From positions 186,001-250,000 of the forward strand of contig NZ_PVBQ01000005.1 in NCBI RefSeq assembly GCF_002980525.1: 64,000 nt of DNA, read 5' to 3'. Below the pieces are notes generated by a model. That model did no database searches, was not told the origin of the DNA, and was given only the letters and a program-made list of their open reading frames with translations. Source of the DNA: Sphingobacterium haloxyli (GTDB lineage Bacteria > Bacteroidota > Bacteroidia > Sphingobacteriales > Sphingobacteriaceae). A program made the position numbers and the translations under genes. Positions 1 through 7,633 of the stretch are shown piece by piece (the first letter of the stretch is position 1; each line of letters opens with the position of its first letter).

Positions 1-433
1 TGGCATTCAACTCCGCTAATTTTACTTTCGGTTTCTCCGCGGGAATACCGCATGCATCATTTGCTAGGCAAGCTGTCTGTTTGTTTTTTAAGACGAAATT
101 CTTCCCATTAAATTCCAAGTCGTATTTCCCTATCGTTTCGCTTTGATACTCTACCTCGATTTCTGCATCTTCAATTCCCAATTTTTCTTCAGACAGCTTT
201 ATAATGTTCAATAATTTTCCCGGTTTTAATCTGTGCTGGTAGTCATTGGCATTCCATAATTGGAAGCTTATTGCTTTCTCTTTACGGATTACACCACCGC
301 AATCTATAAAATGTTTGATGATTTGTCCTATTTCCGTAACATGAAAATGTTCGGGGACAAATGTTCCGTCCTCCAACTGGAATTCAACATTGCCCAATGT
401 TGGAAGGATTTCTTTGATGTGTGACAGTTTCAT
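1..433 (-). CDS. DUF6428-like protein (3' end outside window)
   Basis: An open frame of 144 codons starts at the ATG complementary to 431-433 and runs off the left edge, so the C-terminus is missing. The protein starts MKLSHIKEILPTLGNVEFQ and carries a short Cys-containing stretch (ACLANDACG) near the visible end. From memory it matches the DUF6428 proteins that sit between arsR and arsenate reductase/ACR3 genes in Bacteroidota arsenic operons. Its function is unknown. It lies 70 bp downstream of arsR on the same strand, with a copy of the putative ArsR operator in the gap. This suggests the arsenic operon continues to the left of the window. Confidence 0.6.
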   Translation of the reverse strand, partial: MKLSHIKEILPTLGNVEFQLEDGTFVPEHFHVTEIGQIIKHFIDCGGVIRKEKAISFQLWNANDYQHRLKPGKLLNIIKLSEEKLGIEDAEIEVEYQSETIGKYDLEFNGKNFVLKNKQTACLANDACGIPAEKPKVKLAELNA

Positions 434-468
434 AAAAAATATAATTAAAAATTTAAATTAAACGTTAT

Positions 469-484
469 ATTGCAATATCACGAT
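469..484. promoter_or_regulatory. putative ArsR operator, copy 2
   Basis: ATTGCAATATCACGAT is a 16-bp imperfect palindrome in the arsR to DUF6428 gap. It matches the site upstream of arsR (852-867) at 13 of 16 positions. Two copies of one palindrome flanking an ArsR-family gene fit an autoregulated operon. Binding is inferred. Confidence 0.5.
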
Positions 485-503
485 GTTACTATTTAAAAAA
501 ATA

Positions 504-836
504 TTATGAACAGCAATTAGTGACCTTTACCTCTTGGCTGAAGAATGCCATAAATTCCTTTTGAATCTGCTCCCATACCCCTTCGTCAATACAATAACAA
601 ACAGATTTTCCCTCAACAGTTCCTTGAATAAGTCCACTGTTTTTTAGTTCCTTTAAATGTTGTGAAATTGTCGCTTGAGCCAATCCTAATTCTTCGACTA
701 AGTCATTGCAGATACAAGCTTTTTGATTAATAATAAATTGCAATATGGCTATCCTGGCAGGATGACCCAAAACCTTAAACAAGGATGCCAGTTTGTTCTG
801 CTCTTCTGTAAATATTTCGGATCTTGTGAGTCCCAT
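504..836 (-). CDS. arsR: ArsR/SmtB-family metalloid-responsive repressor
   Basis: This 110-aa protein is a winged-helix ArsR-family regulator expected to repress its own operon until As(III)/Sb(III) binds. Visible features are the N-terminal helices with GHPARIAIL, the CxC pair Cys41/Cys43 at the start of the helix-turn-helix (ACICNDLVEELGLAQATISQHL region), and a recognition helix with TISQHLKEL. Further Cys residues lie at 80/82, and there is a C-terminal Cys-Cys pair (108/109). The CxC plus C-terminal thiols suggest a metalloid sensor rather than a zinc sensor. The ATG lies 15 bp from a palindromic site (852-867), which supports autorepression. The gene is followed on the same strand by a DUF6428-like gene, as in Bacteroidota ars operons. 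Confidence 0.88.
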   Translation of the reverse strand: MGLTRSEIFTEEQNKLASLFKVLGHPARIAILQFIINQKACICNDLVEELGLAQATISQHLKELKNSGLIQGTVEGKSVCYCIDEGVWEQIQKEFMAFFSQEVKVTNCCS

Positions 837-851
837 AGCCTTTATTTTATA

Positions 852-867
852 ATCGCAATATTACGAT
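852..867. promoter_or_regulatory. putative ArsR operator, copy 1
   Basis: ATCGCAATATTACGAT is a near-perfect 16-bp palindrome (7 of 8 base pairs) 15 bp upstream of the arsR start. A variant occurs at 469-484. Position and repetition suggest an autoregulatory ArsR site. Confidence 0.55.
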
Positions 868-975
868 AATAAAAATTGTATTCCAAAATATTTTTATGAT
901 TTTATTTCTATATGACAACTGGCAGGGAATGCTCATGCCCTGCCAATTGTCTTTCTGACACTGTATTGTCGATTG

Positions 976-2433
976 CTAAAACTTCTCAAAATCGGCCTCG
1001 GAAGTGGACTGAACGTCCTCGTCCGTTACGAGTTTTCCGTTTATCAGCACATTGTCGAACACCATGTTTTTTGTATAGTTAGCTTGAATAGGCACATCCA
1101 CCCCGTCGATATTCGAATTGATAATTTTCAGGTTTTCTGCGGGAGATTCTTCATAGGCATTTATCAAGACGCCGAACTTTCCTCCTTTTTTAACATTTAG
1201 GTTCTCGACAGTAATATTACGCACGGTAGGCATAAAATCACCTGGGTTTTCGTAAAACATATCTACTAAAACGGCAGCCTCTTTGTATGTACCGACTTCG
1301 ACATTACGCATATAGATATCCTCGATGACACCTCCCCGCAGGGAGCTTGTTTTAATACGCAATATGCGGTCTAACTCTGGACTGTCCATCTTCAAATTTT
1401 GGGCAAATATATTTTTAGCGCCTCCAGATATCTCGCTACCGATTACAATACCTCCGTGCCCGTCTTTCATCTCACAGTTTTCGATGATATGGTTTTCAGC
1501 AGGACGTCCAATAGACCGACCGTCTTCATTCCGACCAGATTTAATGGCTATACAATCATCACCCGTATCGAAATAACATCCGGCTATTAACACATTTTTA
1601 CTTGATTCGGGGTTACAGCCATCGTTATTGGGACCGTGTGTTACCACGCTTACATTCCGAACAGTAACATTTTCACATAACACCGGATTAATATTCCAAA
1701 AAGGTGCGTTAATAATCTTTACGTCTGCTATCAAAATGTTGGAAGAGTTATACGGTTGGATAAAAGGTGGGCGTAAGAAATGTCCGTCCCCGTATACCCT
1801 ATCTTCTACAGGGGTTCCGTCTTTCACCTGCTGGGTAAGCCTTTTGACCGCAGCAAGCTGATTATCCATTCCTTCTGACCAGCCATATTCCTTCTTTGCT
1901 TTCCACGGCCACCAATGCTCATTATTTGCATTTCCATCGAGTATTCCTTTGCCTGTTATGGCGATATTCTCCTGCCCGTAAGCATAAATTAGAGGCGAGT
2001 AATTCATACATTCCATGCCTTCCCAGCGTGTTTTGACCAAAGGCTTGTAGTCCGTCGTATTCCGGCTAAACAACAATTTTGCACCGTCTTCCAGGTGTAA
2101 ATTTACGTTGCTTTTCAAGTGAATAGCACCCGTCAAAAATGTTCCTTTCGGGATAACAACCCTGCCTCCTCCATCGAGGTGACAGGCTTCGATGGCGTCA
2201 TTGATAGCTTGCGTGCTAAGAACTGTGCTATCTGAGCCTGCTCCGTATTCTGTAATTAGAAAATCCTTCTTCGCAAAATTAGGTTCAACAATCAATGTCC
2301 GTATGCTATCAGCCACTTTCCATGCTTGATCCGTTTCTCGTGTCTCTTGTGTTTTTTTTTGTGATTCTCCACAGCTTACCAACAAGCTAAAAGGTAAAAC
2401 TGCAGCGATTAATAAATTACGCACTTGCTTCAT
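976..2433 (-). CDS. GH28-family polygalacturonase-like lipoprotein
   Basis: This 485-aa protein has a lipoprotein signal peptide (lipobox LVSC, Cys21) followed by a pectate-lyase-like right-handed beta-helix. The glycoside hydrolase family 28 signatures appear in order: an N-x-D motif in GPNNDGCNPES, the GDDC motif in DTGDDCIAIKSG, GHG in DGHGGIVIGSE, and RIK in RILRIKTS. The three catalytic Asp positions therefore look intact. Hydrolysis of polygalacturonate or a related pectic side chain is expected, with the enzyme anchored in the envelope. No SusCD pair or other pectin genes are adjacent, so it stands alone here. The exact linkage cleaved cannot be read from sequence. Confidence 0.88.
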   Translation of the reverse strand: MKQVRNLLIAAVLPFSLLVSCGESQKKTQETRETDQAWKVADSIRTLIVEPNFAKKDFLITEYGAGSDSTVLSTQAINDAIEACHLDGGGRVVIPKGTFLTGAIHLKSNVNLHLEDGAKLLFSRNTTDYKPLVKTRWEGMECMNYSPLIYAYGQENIAITGKGILDGNANNEHWWPWKAKKEYGWSEGMDNQLAAVKRLTQQVKDGTPVEDRVYGDGHFLRPPFIQPYNSSNILIADVKIINAPFWNINPVLCENVTVRNVSVVTHGPNNDGCNPESSKNVLIAGCYFDTGDDCIAIKSGRNEDGRSIGRPAENHIIENCEMKDGHGGIVIGSEISGGAKNIFAQNLKMDSPELDRILRIKTSSLRGGVIEDIYMRNVEVGTYKEAAVLVDMFYENPGDFMPTVRNITVENLNVKKGGKFGVLINAYEESPAENLKIINSNIDGVDVPIQANYTKNMVFDNVLINGKLVTDEDVQSTSEADFEKF

Positions 2434-2507
2434 ATGTAGTTACTTAATTGAATATGTTTTCATACTATTACCGACAATTAGCTTGAAAGATATAAATAAA
2501 AATCGAT

Positions 2508-3281
2508 CTAACTTAAAAATTGTGTCACCAATTCGCTAAACGCTTTCGGATTTTCGGCTTGTACCCAGTGTCCAGCTTTGGGAACGGTCTGGATGGCCGA
2601 ATGGGGGAACATCTCTTTTATCATGGGATAATCTGCTTCCGAGATGTAATTGGATTTCTCCCCCGCCAGAAACAATGTTTCACCATCATACACACCTGCC
2701 TCTACGCCTACGGTAATAAACTCTGCATATTTGTCGGTCAACGTTTTTAAATTGAAGCGCCAGTCTAACGTTCTGTCTTCCTTTATGTAAACATTTTTAA
2801 GTAAAAACTGAATAACACCGGTTTCATCTATATATTGACGCAGTTGTTCTTCTACCTCTTTACGATTACTTAATTCGTTAATTTTAACCGCTTGCAACGC
2901 TTCAATTATTTTTTCATGATGCGGCGGATAAGCTTTCGGAGCAATATCCGCAATAATCAATTTTCGGATATTTGTCGATTTGGAAATCGCATATTGCATA
3001 GCTACCTTTCCTCCTAGCGAATGTCCTAAAATATCGACTTCTTGAAGTCCGTAGTGTTGTACATAAGCTTCCAGGTCGTCGACCATCGCCGCTAACGACA
3101 TATCTTCGCTATGAAAACTCTGTCCATGGTTGCGTAGATCAAGCAAATGGATAGACCTTTGTTCTCCAAATTCCCTACCGAAACTTCCCCAATTATCAGA
3201 CATGCCAAACAAGCCGTGCATCACCAATAGCGGTGTACCTGGTTGATCTTCTCCGTATATTCGTGAATGTAAAATTTTCAT
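2508..3281 (-). CDS. alpha/beta-hydrolase (esterase-like)
   Basis: This is an alpha/beta-hydrolase of 257 aa if started at the ATG at 3281; an in-frame ATG 24 bp upstream is possible. The fold signatures are the oxyanion-loop motif HGLFG, the nucleophile elbow GHSLGGK and the C-terminal catalytic His in KAGHWVQAENP. The central region (DIAPKAYPPHH) resembles the YbfF/bromoperoxidase-type esterases. No signal peptide is present, so it is probably cytoplasmic. It sits alone between the GH28 lipoprotein and a dispersed repeat element. The substrate is unknown; short acyl or thioester cleavage is an inference from the family. Confidence 0.85.
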   Translation of the reverse strand: MKILHSRIYGEDQPGTPLLVMHGLFGMSDNWGSFGREFGEQRSIHLLDLRNHGQSFHSEDMSLAAMVDDLEAYVQHYGLQEVDILGHSLGGKVAMQYAISKSTNIRKLIIADIAPKAYPPHHEKIIEALQAVKINELSNRKEVEEQLRQYIDETGVIQFLLKNVYIKEDRTLDWRFNLKTLTDKYAEFITVGVEAGVYDGETLFLAGEKSNYISEADYPMIKEMFPHSAIQTVPKAGHWVQAENPKAFSELVTQFLS

Positions 3282-3306
3282 AGTGGGTAAAGATAAGGTT
3301 TTCATT

Positions 3307-3449
3307 GTCCTTTTTTTTAGAAAAAAAGGACCAAAAAAATCGCCACTTAAAAATTTTGATACAAAAGATAGTACAAAAATGGTATTTCTACAGATATCAA
3401 AATTTTGTTATGTGGCATTAAAAGATTAAGGATGGGATAGTACAATTGC
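3307..3449 (+). repeat. dispersed intergenic element, copy A
   Basis: An 11-bp A/T-stem hairpin (3307-3317 with 3321-3331) is followed by inverted-repeat arms 3342-3361 and 3395-3416. The arms enclose a loop with GTACAAAAATG and ATTTCTACA. A conserved tail (ATTAAGGATGGGATAGTACA) ends in CAATTG. Related copies are at 20314, 20555, 43715 and 55137. It lies upstream of the alpha/beta-hydrolase gene. Confidence 0.7.
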
Positions 3450-3566
3450 ATAATCTAAATTTTACCGGTTAATTCCGCTTCTTTTTTGTTGAGTATGTAG
3501 AAAGGTTTACCTTCGGTGAGTTCCACTTCGTTCCGGTTTTGCTTCTTTTTCACGGTGAAAAAGAAG
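3450..3566 (-). repeat. degenerate convergent partner of copy A
   Basis: This stretch faces copy A tail-to-tail. Read on the minus strand it starts with the hairpin 3557-3566/3542-3551 (CTTCTTTTTC with GAAAAAGAAG). An A-rich spacer and a TTTCTACATA segment resembling the loop of the other copies follow. The CACTTCGTTC...GGTTTTG segment beside the hairpin recurs at 55469-55483. Together with copy A it accounts for the 3282-3632 gene-free interval. Confidence 0.5.
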
Positions 3567-3632
3567 ATAAAAAATGACATTATTCTTCGTTTCTTTGTAT
3601 AAGAGCCAAAAGCTCCTATAATACGTAATAAC

Positions 3633-4193
3633 ATGACTATATATATCAAAAATATGGTATGCAACCGCTGTATCATGGTGGTTCGACAAGAGGTAGAAAA
3701 ACTAGGATTTAATATCGACGCGATAAAACTCGGAGAGGTTGTACTCAGGGAAAAGCTAGATAGTACGCAACGTGGAAGGATATCGGCAGTATTAGAGCCG
3801 CTCGGCTTCGAACTGATCGACGATAAAAAAAGCCAGCTGATTGAGCAGATTAAGACCATCGTCATAAAATGGGTGCGGGAGCAGGATGGAGAGCGTACCG
3901 TAAATCTTTCCGATATTTTAGCAGACCAGCTTAAGCACGATTACAATTACCTGTCCAATCTATTTTCCGAAGTGGAGGGTATCACCATTGAGAAATACCA
4001 TATTGCGCAGAAAATCGAGCGCGTTAAGGAACTATTGGTATACGATGAATTGTCGCTTAGCGAAATTGCCTACCAATTGGGATATTCCAGTGTCGCGTAT
4101 CTGAGCAACCAGTTTAAAAAAGTCACCGGGTTGTCGCCAAGTCATTTTAAACAGATAAAGGAAGATAAACGGAAACCCCTGGATGAAGTGTAA
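3633..4193 (+). CDS. AraC-family regulator with N-terminal HMA-like domain
   Basis: This 186-aa protein joins two recognisable parts. Residues 1-65 look like a heavy-metal-associated (ferredoxin-like) domain, with a Cys pair in NMVCNRC (Cys10, Cys13) where copper chaperones carry MxCxxC. Residues about 100-180 form an AraC-type double helix-turn-helix (LSEIAYQLGYSSVAYLSNQFKKVTG). The architecture suggests a transcription factor that reads a thiophilic metal directly through the HMA-like part, replacing the usual sugar-binding domain. It lies about 1 kb from the copA operon, so copper sensing is a reasonable but unproven inference. It is convergent with map. Confidence 0.85.
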   Translation: MTIYIKNMVCNRCIMVVRQEVEKLGFNIDAIKLGEVVLREKLDSTQRGRISAVLEPLGFELIDDKKSQLIEQIKTIVIKWVREQDGERTVNLSDILADQLKHDYNYLSNLFSEVEGITIEKYHIAQKIERVKELLVYDELSLSEIAYQLGYSSVAYLSNQFKKVTGLSPSHFKQIKEDKRKPLDEV

Positions 4194-4211
4194 CGGATAC
4201 AACGTAAATTT

Positions 4212-4976
4212 CTAATTTAATATGCCGTTCATTTCTGTTAAGATAATGGGCTTGTCTCCCGTTACCACTATGGTATGTTCATGCTGTGCCATATACCCCC
4301 CTTTATCCCCAACCACTGTCCAGCCGTCGGCCAGCGTCTGTCCCAAAGTAGAATCTGTTGTAATAAAGGTTTCTAGTGCGATAACCGAATCTTTCTTGAA
4401 CCTTCGCTTATCAAATCTATCTCTATAGTTTAACAAATCATGCGGTTCTTCATGAAGGCCCCTACCTACACCGTGTCCTGCAAAGTTTTTGATCACCTTA
4501 TAACCTCGCTTTTTTGCTTCTGATGCTATCAGATGACCGATATCAGCAATCCGCGTCCCGCCTCGGATATTCGCAATAGCCTTTTTTAAAATATATTTAG
4601 ATGCTTCTACTAGATGTTGATGTTGGTTAATATCTTGTCCCAACACAAAAGACCCACCGTTGTCGGACCAGAAACCATCCAGTTCGGCAGAAACATCTAT
4701 ATTCACAATATCTCCTTCTTGTAGTATACGCTTATCCGACGGAATACCGTGAAAAAATTCATTGTTAACGGATATGCATGTCCAACCCGGAAAATTGTAA
4801 GTGAGATAGGGTGCGGATTTGGCACCAAAATCGGAAAGCACTTTTGCGCCATAATCGTCCAACTCCTTTGTCGTCATACCGGGGCGAGCATAATCTATCA
4901 TTTGTTTCAAGGTGCAGGCAACAGCCTCGCTCACTTTTTTCATACCCAGCAATTCCGTTTCGTTTGTTATCGACAT
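4212..4976 (-). CDS. map: type I methionine aminopeptidase
   Basis: This 254-aa cytoplasmic metalloprotease removes the N-terminal Met from nascent proteins. The five metal ligands of the pita-bread fold can be seen in order: Asp in NIDVSAELDGF, Asp in WSDNGG, His in GHGVGRGLHE, Glu in ALETF and Glu in QHEHTIVV. The length is typical for a bacterial type Ia enzyme without an N-terminal extension. It is not in the usual secY/ribosomal-protein context, so it may be a second map copy; the primary copy cannot be seen here. It is divergent from copA across a 166-bp gap. Confidence 0.93.
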   Translation of the reverse strand: MSITNETELLGMKKVSEAVACTLKQMIDYARPGMTTKELDDYGAKVLSDFGAKSAPYLTYNFPGWTCISVNNEFFHGIPSDKRILQEGDIVNIDVSAELDGFWSDNGGSFVLGQDINQHQHLVEASKYILKKAIANIRGGTRIADIGHLIASEAKKRGYKVIKNFAGHGVGRGLHEEPHDLLNYRDRFDKRRFKKDSVIALETFITTDSTLGQTLADGWTVVGDKGGYMAQHEHTIVVTGDKPIILTEMNGILN

Positions 4977-5142
4977 ACACGTTAAGTCTAAATTTTATTG
5001 CTTCCGAAATTAAGAAATAATGGTGAAAATAAAGATACATAAAAAAGACGAGGAGTAAATCTTACAACTCTTTTCCGAAATAGTGTAAGAGAAAACCAAC
5101 CGTTTATACTCAATTTTGTTTTGTAATAAGCAAGGTAAAGAT

Positions 5143-7371
5143 ATGGCAACGGACAACAAACAAACAGAGATCACAGTAAAGCAATCCTTCCCGGTACTTA
5201 ACATGACCTGCGCTGGATGTGCTGTCAGCTCGGAAAGCACAGTAAAGGCCCTGCCCGGTGTGTTAAACGCATCCGTAAATTTTGCAAATGCCACCTTAAC
5301 GGTGGAATATCTCCCCAACATGACCAACGCCTCGGTTATGCGACGAGCATTACAAGACATCGGTTATGATTTGTTCCTCGAAAACGAGAGCGCTCAACAG
5401 GAAACGCTAGAGGATATCCATGAAAAAAAATATAAAAAACTAAAGAACAAGACCATTTGGGCCATTATCCTATCGATACCCGTAGTCGTCATTGGCATGT
5501 TCTTTATGCATATGCCTTACGGCAATGAGATCATGTGGTTATTTTCAACACCGATTGTCTTATGGCTGGGTAAAGATTTTTTTGGCAACGCGTGGAAACA
5601 AGCCAAACATCGCTCCGCAAATATGGATACCCTTGTTGCACTGAGTACCGGTATAGCCTATATATTTAGTGTATTCAATATGCTATTTCCGGAATTCTGG
5701 CTAAAAAGAAATCTGGAACCTCACGTGTATTTTGAAGCGGCAGCGGTTATCATTGCTTTTATTCTGTTAGGTAAATTACTAGAAGAAAAAGCGAAAGGCA
5801 ATACCTCTTCCGCCATTAAAAAGCTTATGGGCCTACAACCAAAAACCGTCATTCTAATGCTGCCTGATGGCACAGAAAAGCAAGTTGCTATTGACGATGT
5901 AAATGTCGGCGATGTGATATTGGTCAAACCAGGCGAAAAAATTGCTGTCGACGGGATGGTTACATCAGGTAATTCCTATGTAGACGAAAGTATGCTCAGT
6001 GGCGAGCCGGTTCCCGTACAGAAAAAAGAGAATGAAAAAGTATTTGCCGGAACAATAAATCAAAAAGGCAGTTTTCAGTTCAAGGCTACCAAAGTGGGTA
6101 AAGAAACGATGCTTGCCCAAATCATTAGAATGGTACAGGATGCGCAAGGCAGCAAAGCTCCCGTTCAGAAGTTAGTTGATAAAATTGCCGGTATATTCGT
6201 TCCGATCGTCATCAGCATTGCCATCCTCACGTTTATCCTTTGGTTAACACTGGATGGTAGTGAAGGGCTTATTCACGGGCTTTTAGCCGCTGTAACTGTT
6301 TTGGTTATCGCGTGCCCGTGTGCCTTAGGCTTAGCAACACCTACCGCGATTATGGTGGGCGTAGGAAAAGGAGCGGAACAAGGCATCCTCATTAAAGATG
6401 CCGAAAGCTTGGAACTGGCAAAAAAGGTCAACGCTATTATTTTGGACAAAACAGGCACGATTACCGAGGGGAAACCTCAGGTAACCGATATACAATGGTT
6501 GCGTGAAGATCCTGTTAGTCAACAGGTTTTGTTTAGCTTGGAAAAACAGTCTGAACATCCCTTAGCTGATGCTGTAGTCAAGCATTTAGAAAACATTAAA
6601 CCAATTCCACTCTCCTCTTTTGAGAGTATTACCGGAAAAGGAGCAAAAGCCGCTTATGAAGGCGAGGATTATTATGCAGGAAATAAAAAGCTACTATCAG
6701 AAAACGGTATTCACATCGCTCCGCAACTGCAGCAACACGCTGACGCTTGGAGTGCAGCATCCAAAACGGTAATCTGGTTTGCCAACGATAAAGAAGCACT
6801 TGCAGTACTGGCTATCTCCGATAAGATCAAAGAAACGTCCCTTGAAGCTATACAACAGTTAAAGGATCTGGATATTGAATTGTATATGCTTACCGGCGAT
6901 AATGAAGCCACGGCCAAAGCCATCGCAGAGCAGACAGGCATCCCGCATTACAAGGCGGAGGTGTTACCACAGCAAAAAGCGGATTTCGTCAAGGAATTAC
7001 ATAAACGAGGTAAAGTGGTCGCGATGGTAGGCGACGGCATTAATGATAGTACTGCGCTGGCGACCGCTGATGTGAGCATCGCGATGGGCAAAGGAAGTGA
7101 TATTGCCATGGATGTGGCTAAAATGACTATTATTTCTTCCGATTTGAAAAAAATACCGGCCGCCATTAGGTTATCTAAACAAACCGTCGCGACCATCCGA
7201 CAAAATCTATTTTGGGCTTTTATATACAACTTAATAGGCATCCCGATAGCAGCAGGTATACTCTATCCAATCAATGGGTTTCTACTGAACCCAATGATTG
7301 CAGGTGCAGCTATGGCGCTCAGTAGTGTTAGCGTTGTAAGCAACAGTTTACGGTTAAGACTAAAGAAGTGA
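5143..7371 (+). CDS. copA: copper-translocating P1B-type ATPase
   Basis: A 742-aa P1B-1 ATPase that exports Cu(I) from the cytoplasm. One N-terminal HMA domain carries MTCAGC (Cys23/Cys26). The membrane ion-binding CPC motif is at about 390 (IACPCALGLATPT), the phosphorylation motif DKTGT at about 435, the HP motif in SEHPLADA, and the ATP-domain motifs LTGDN and GDGINDS follow. The ATG at 5143 is chosen because AAGG lies 7 bp upstream; an upstream TTG at 5116 would add nine residues without support. It is the first gene of an operon with a small HMA protein (39-bp gap) and a multicopper oxidase. A role in copper tolerance fits all three. Confidence 0.95.
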   Translation: MATDNKQTEITVKQSFPVLNMTCAGCAVSSESTVKALPGVLNASVNFANATLTVEYLPNMTNASVMRRALQDIGYDLFLENESAQQETLEDIHEKKYKKLKNKTIWAIILSIPVVVIGMFFMHMPYGNEIMWLFSTPIVLWLGKDFFGNAWKQAKHRSANMDTLVALSTGIAYIFSVFNMLFPEFWLKRNLEPHVYFEAAAVIIAFILLGKLLEEKAKGNTSSAIKKLMGLQPKTVILMLPDGTEKQVAIDDVNVGDVILVKPGEKIAVDGMVTSGNSYVDESMLSGEPVPVQKKENEKVFAGTINQKGSFQFKATKVGKETMLAQIIRMVQDAQGSKAPVQKLVDKIAGIFVPIVISIAILTFILWLTLDGSEGLIHGLLAAVTVLVIACPCALGLATPTAIMVGVGKGAEQGILIKDAESLELAKKVNAIILDKTGTITEGKPQVTDIQWLREDPVSQQVLFSLEKQSEHPLADAVVKHLENIKPIPLSSFESITGKGAKAAYEGEDYYAGNKKLLSENGIHIAPQLQQHADAWSAASKTVIWFANDKEALAVLAISDKIKETSLEAIQQLKDLDIELYMLTGDNEATAKAIAEQTGIPHYKAEVLPQQKADFVKELHKRGKVVAMVGDGINDSTALATADVSIAMGKGSDIAMDVAKMTIISSDLKKIPAAIRLSKQTVATIRQNLFWAFIYNLIGIPIAAGILYPINGFLLNPMIAGAAMALSSVSVVSNSLRLRLKK

Positions 7372-7410
7372 TGAACATTATAATCTATAACGCATAATTA
7401 AATAATCAAC

Positions 7411-7632
7411 ATGGAAAATAAAACTTTTAAATTCAAGACAAACATCAATTGCAGCGGTTGTGTATCCGGCGTAAGCTCCTTTCTAAATGGATTGAACGGT
7501 GTGACCGAATGGGAAGTAGACACGAACAACAAGGATAAAATCCTGACCGTTGTTGCCGACACAGCAAGCGAACAAGACGTGATCGATTCGGTACAAAAAG
7601 CAGGGTTTAATATAGAACCCGTGCAAGGTTAA
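7411..7632 (+). CDS. small HMA-domain copper chaperone-like protein
   Basis: A 73-aa single heavy-metal-associated domain with the metal-binding Cys pair in NINCSGCV and the C-terminal motif AGFNIEP. It is CopZ-like in size and fold, but the residue before the first Cys is Asn, not Met-x as in MTC sites. It lies between copA and the multicopper oxidase, with 39 bp and 1 bp gaps. It probably passes Cu(I) to the ATPase. No signal peptide is seen, so it should be cytoplasmic. Confidence 0.88.
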   Translation: MENKTFKFKTNINCSGCVSGVSSFLNGLNGVTEWEVDTNNKDKILTVVADTASEQDVIDSVQKAGFNIEPVQG

Positions 7633-7633
7633 A

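Noticed and set aside
3455..3865. 136-codon minus-strand frame covering the partner repeat and the start of the HMA-AraC gene
   Set aside because: It crosses the dispersed repeat and is antisense to a recognised gene; the translated text is not protein-like.
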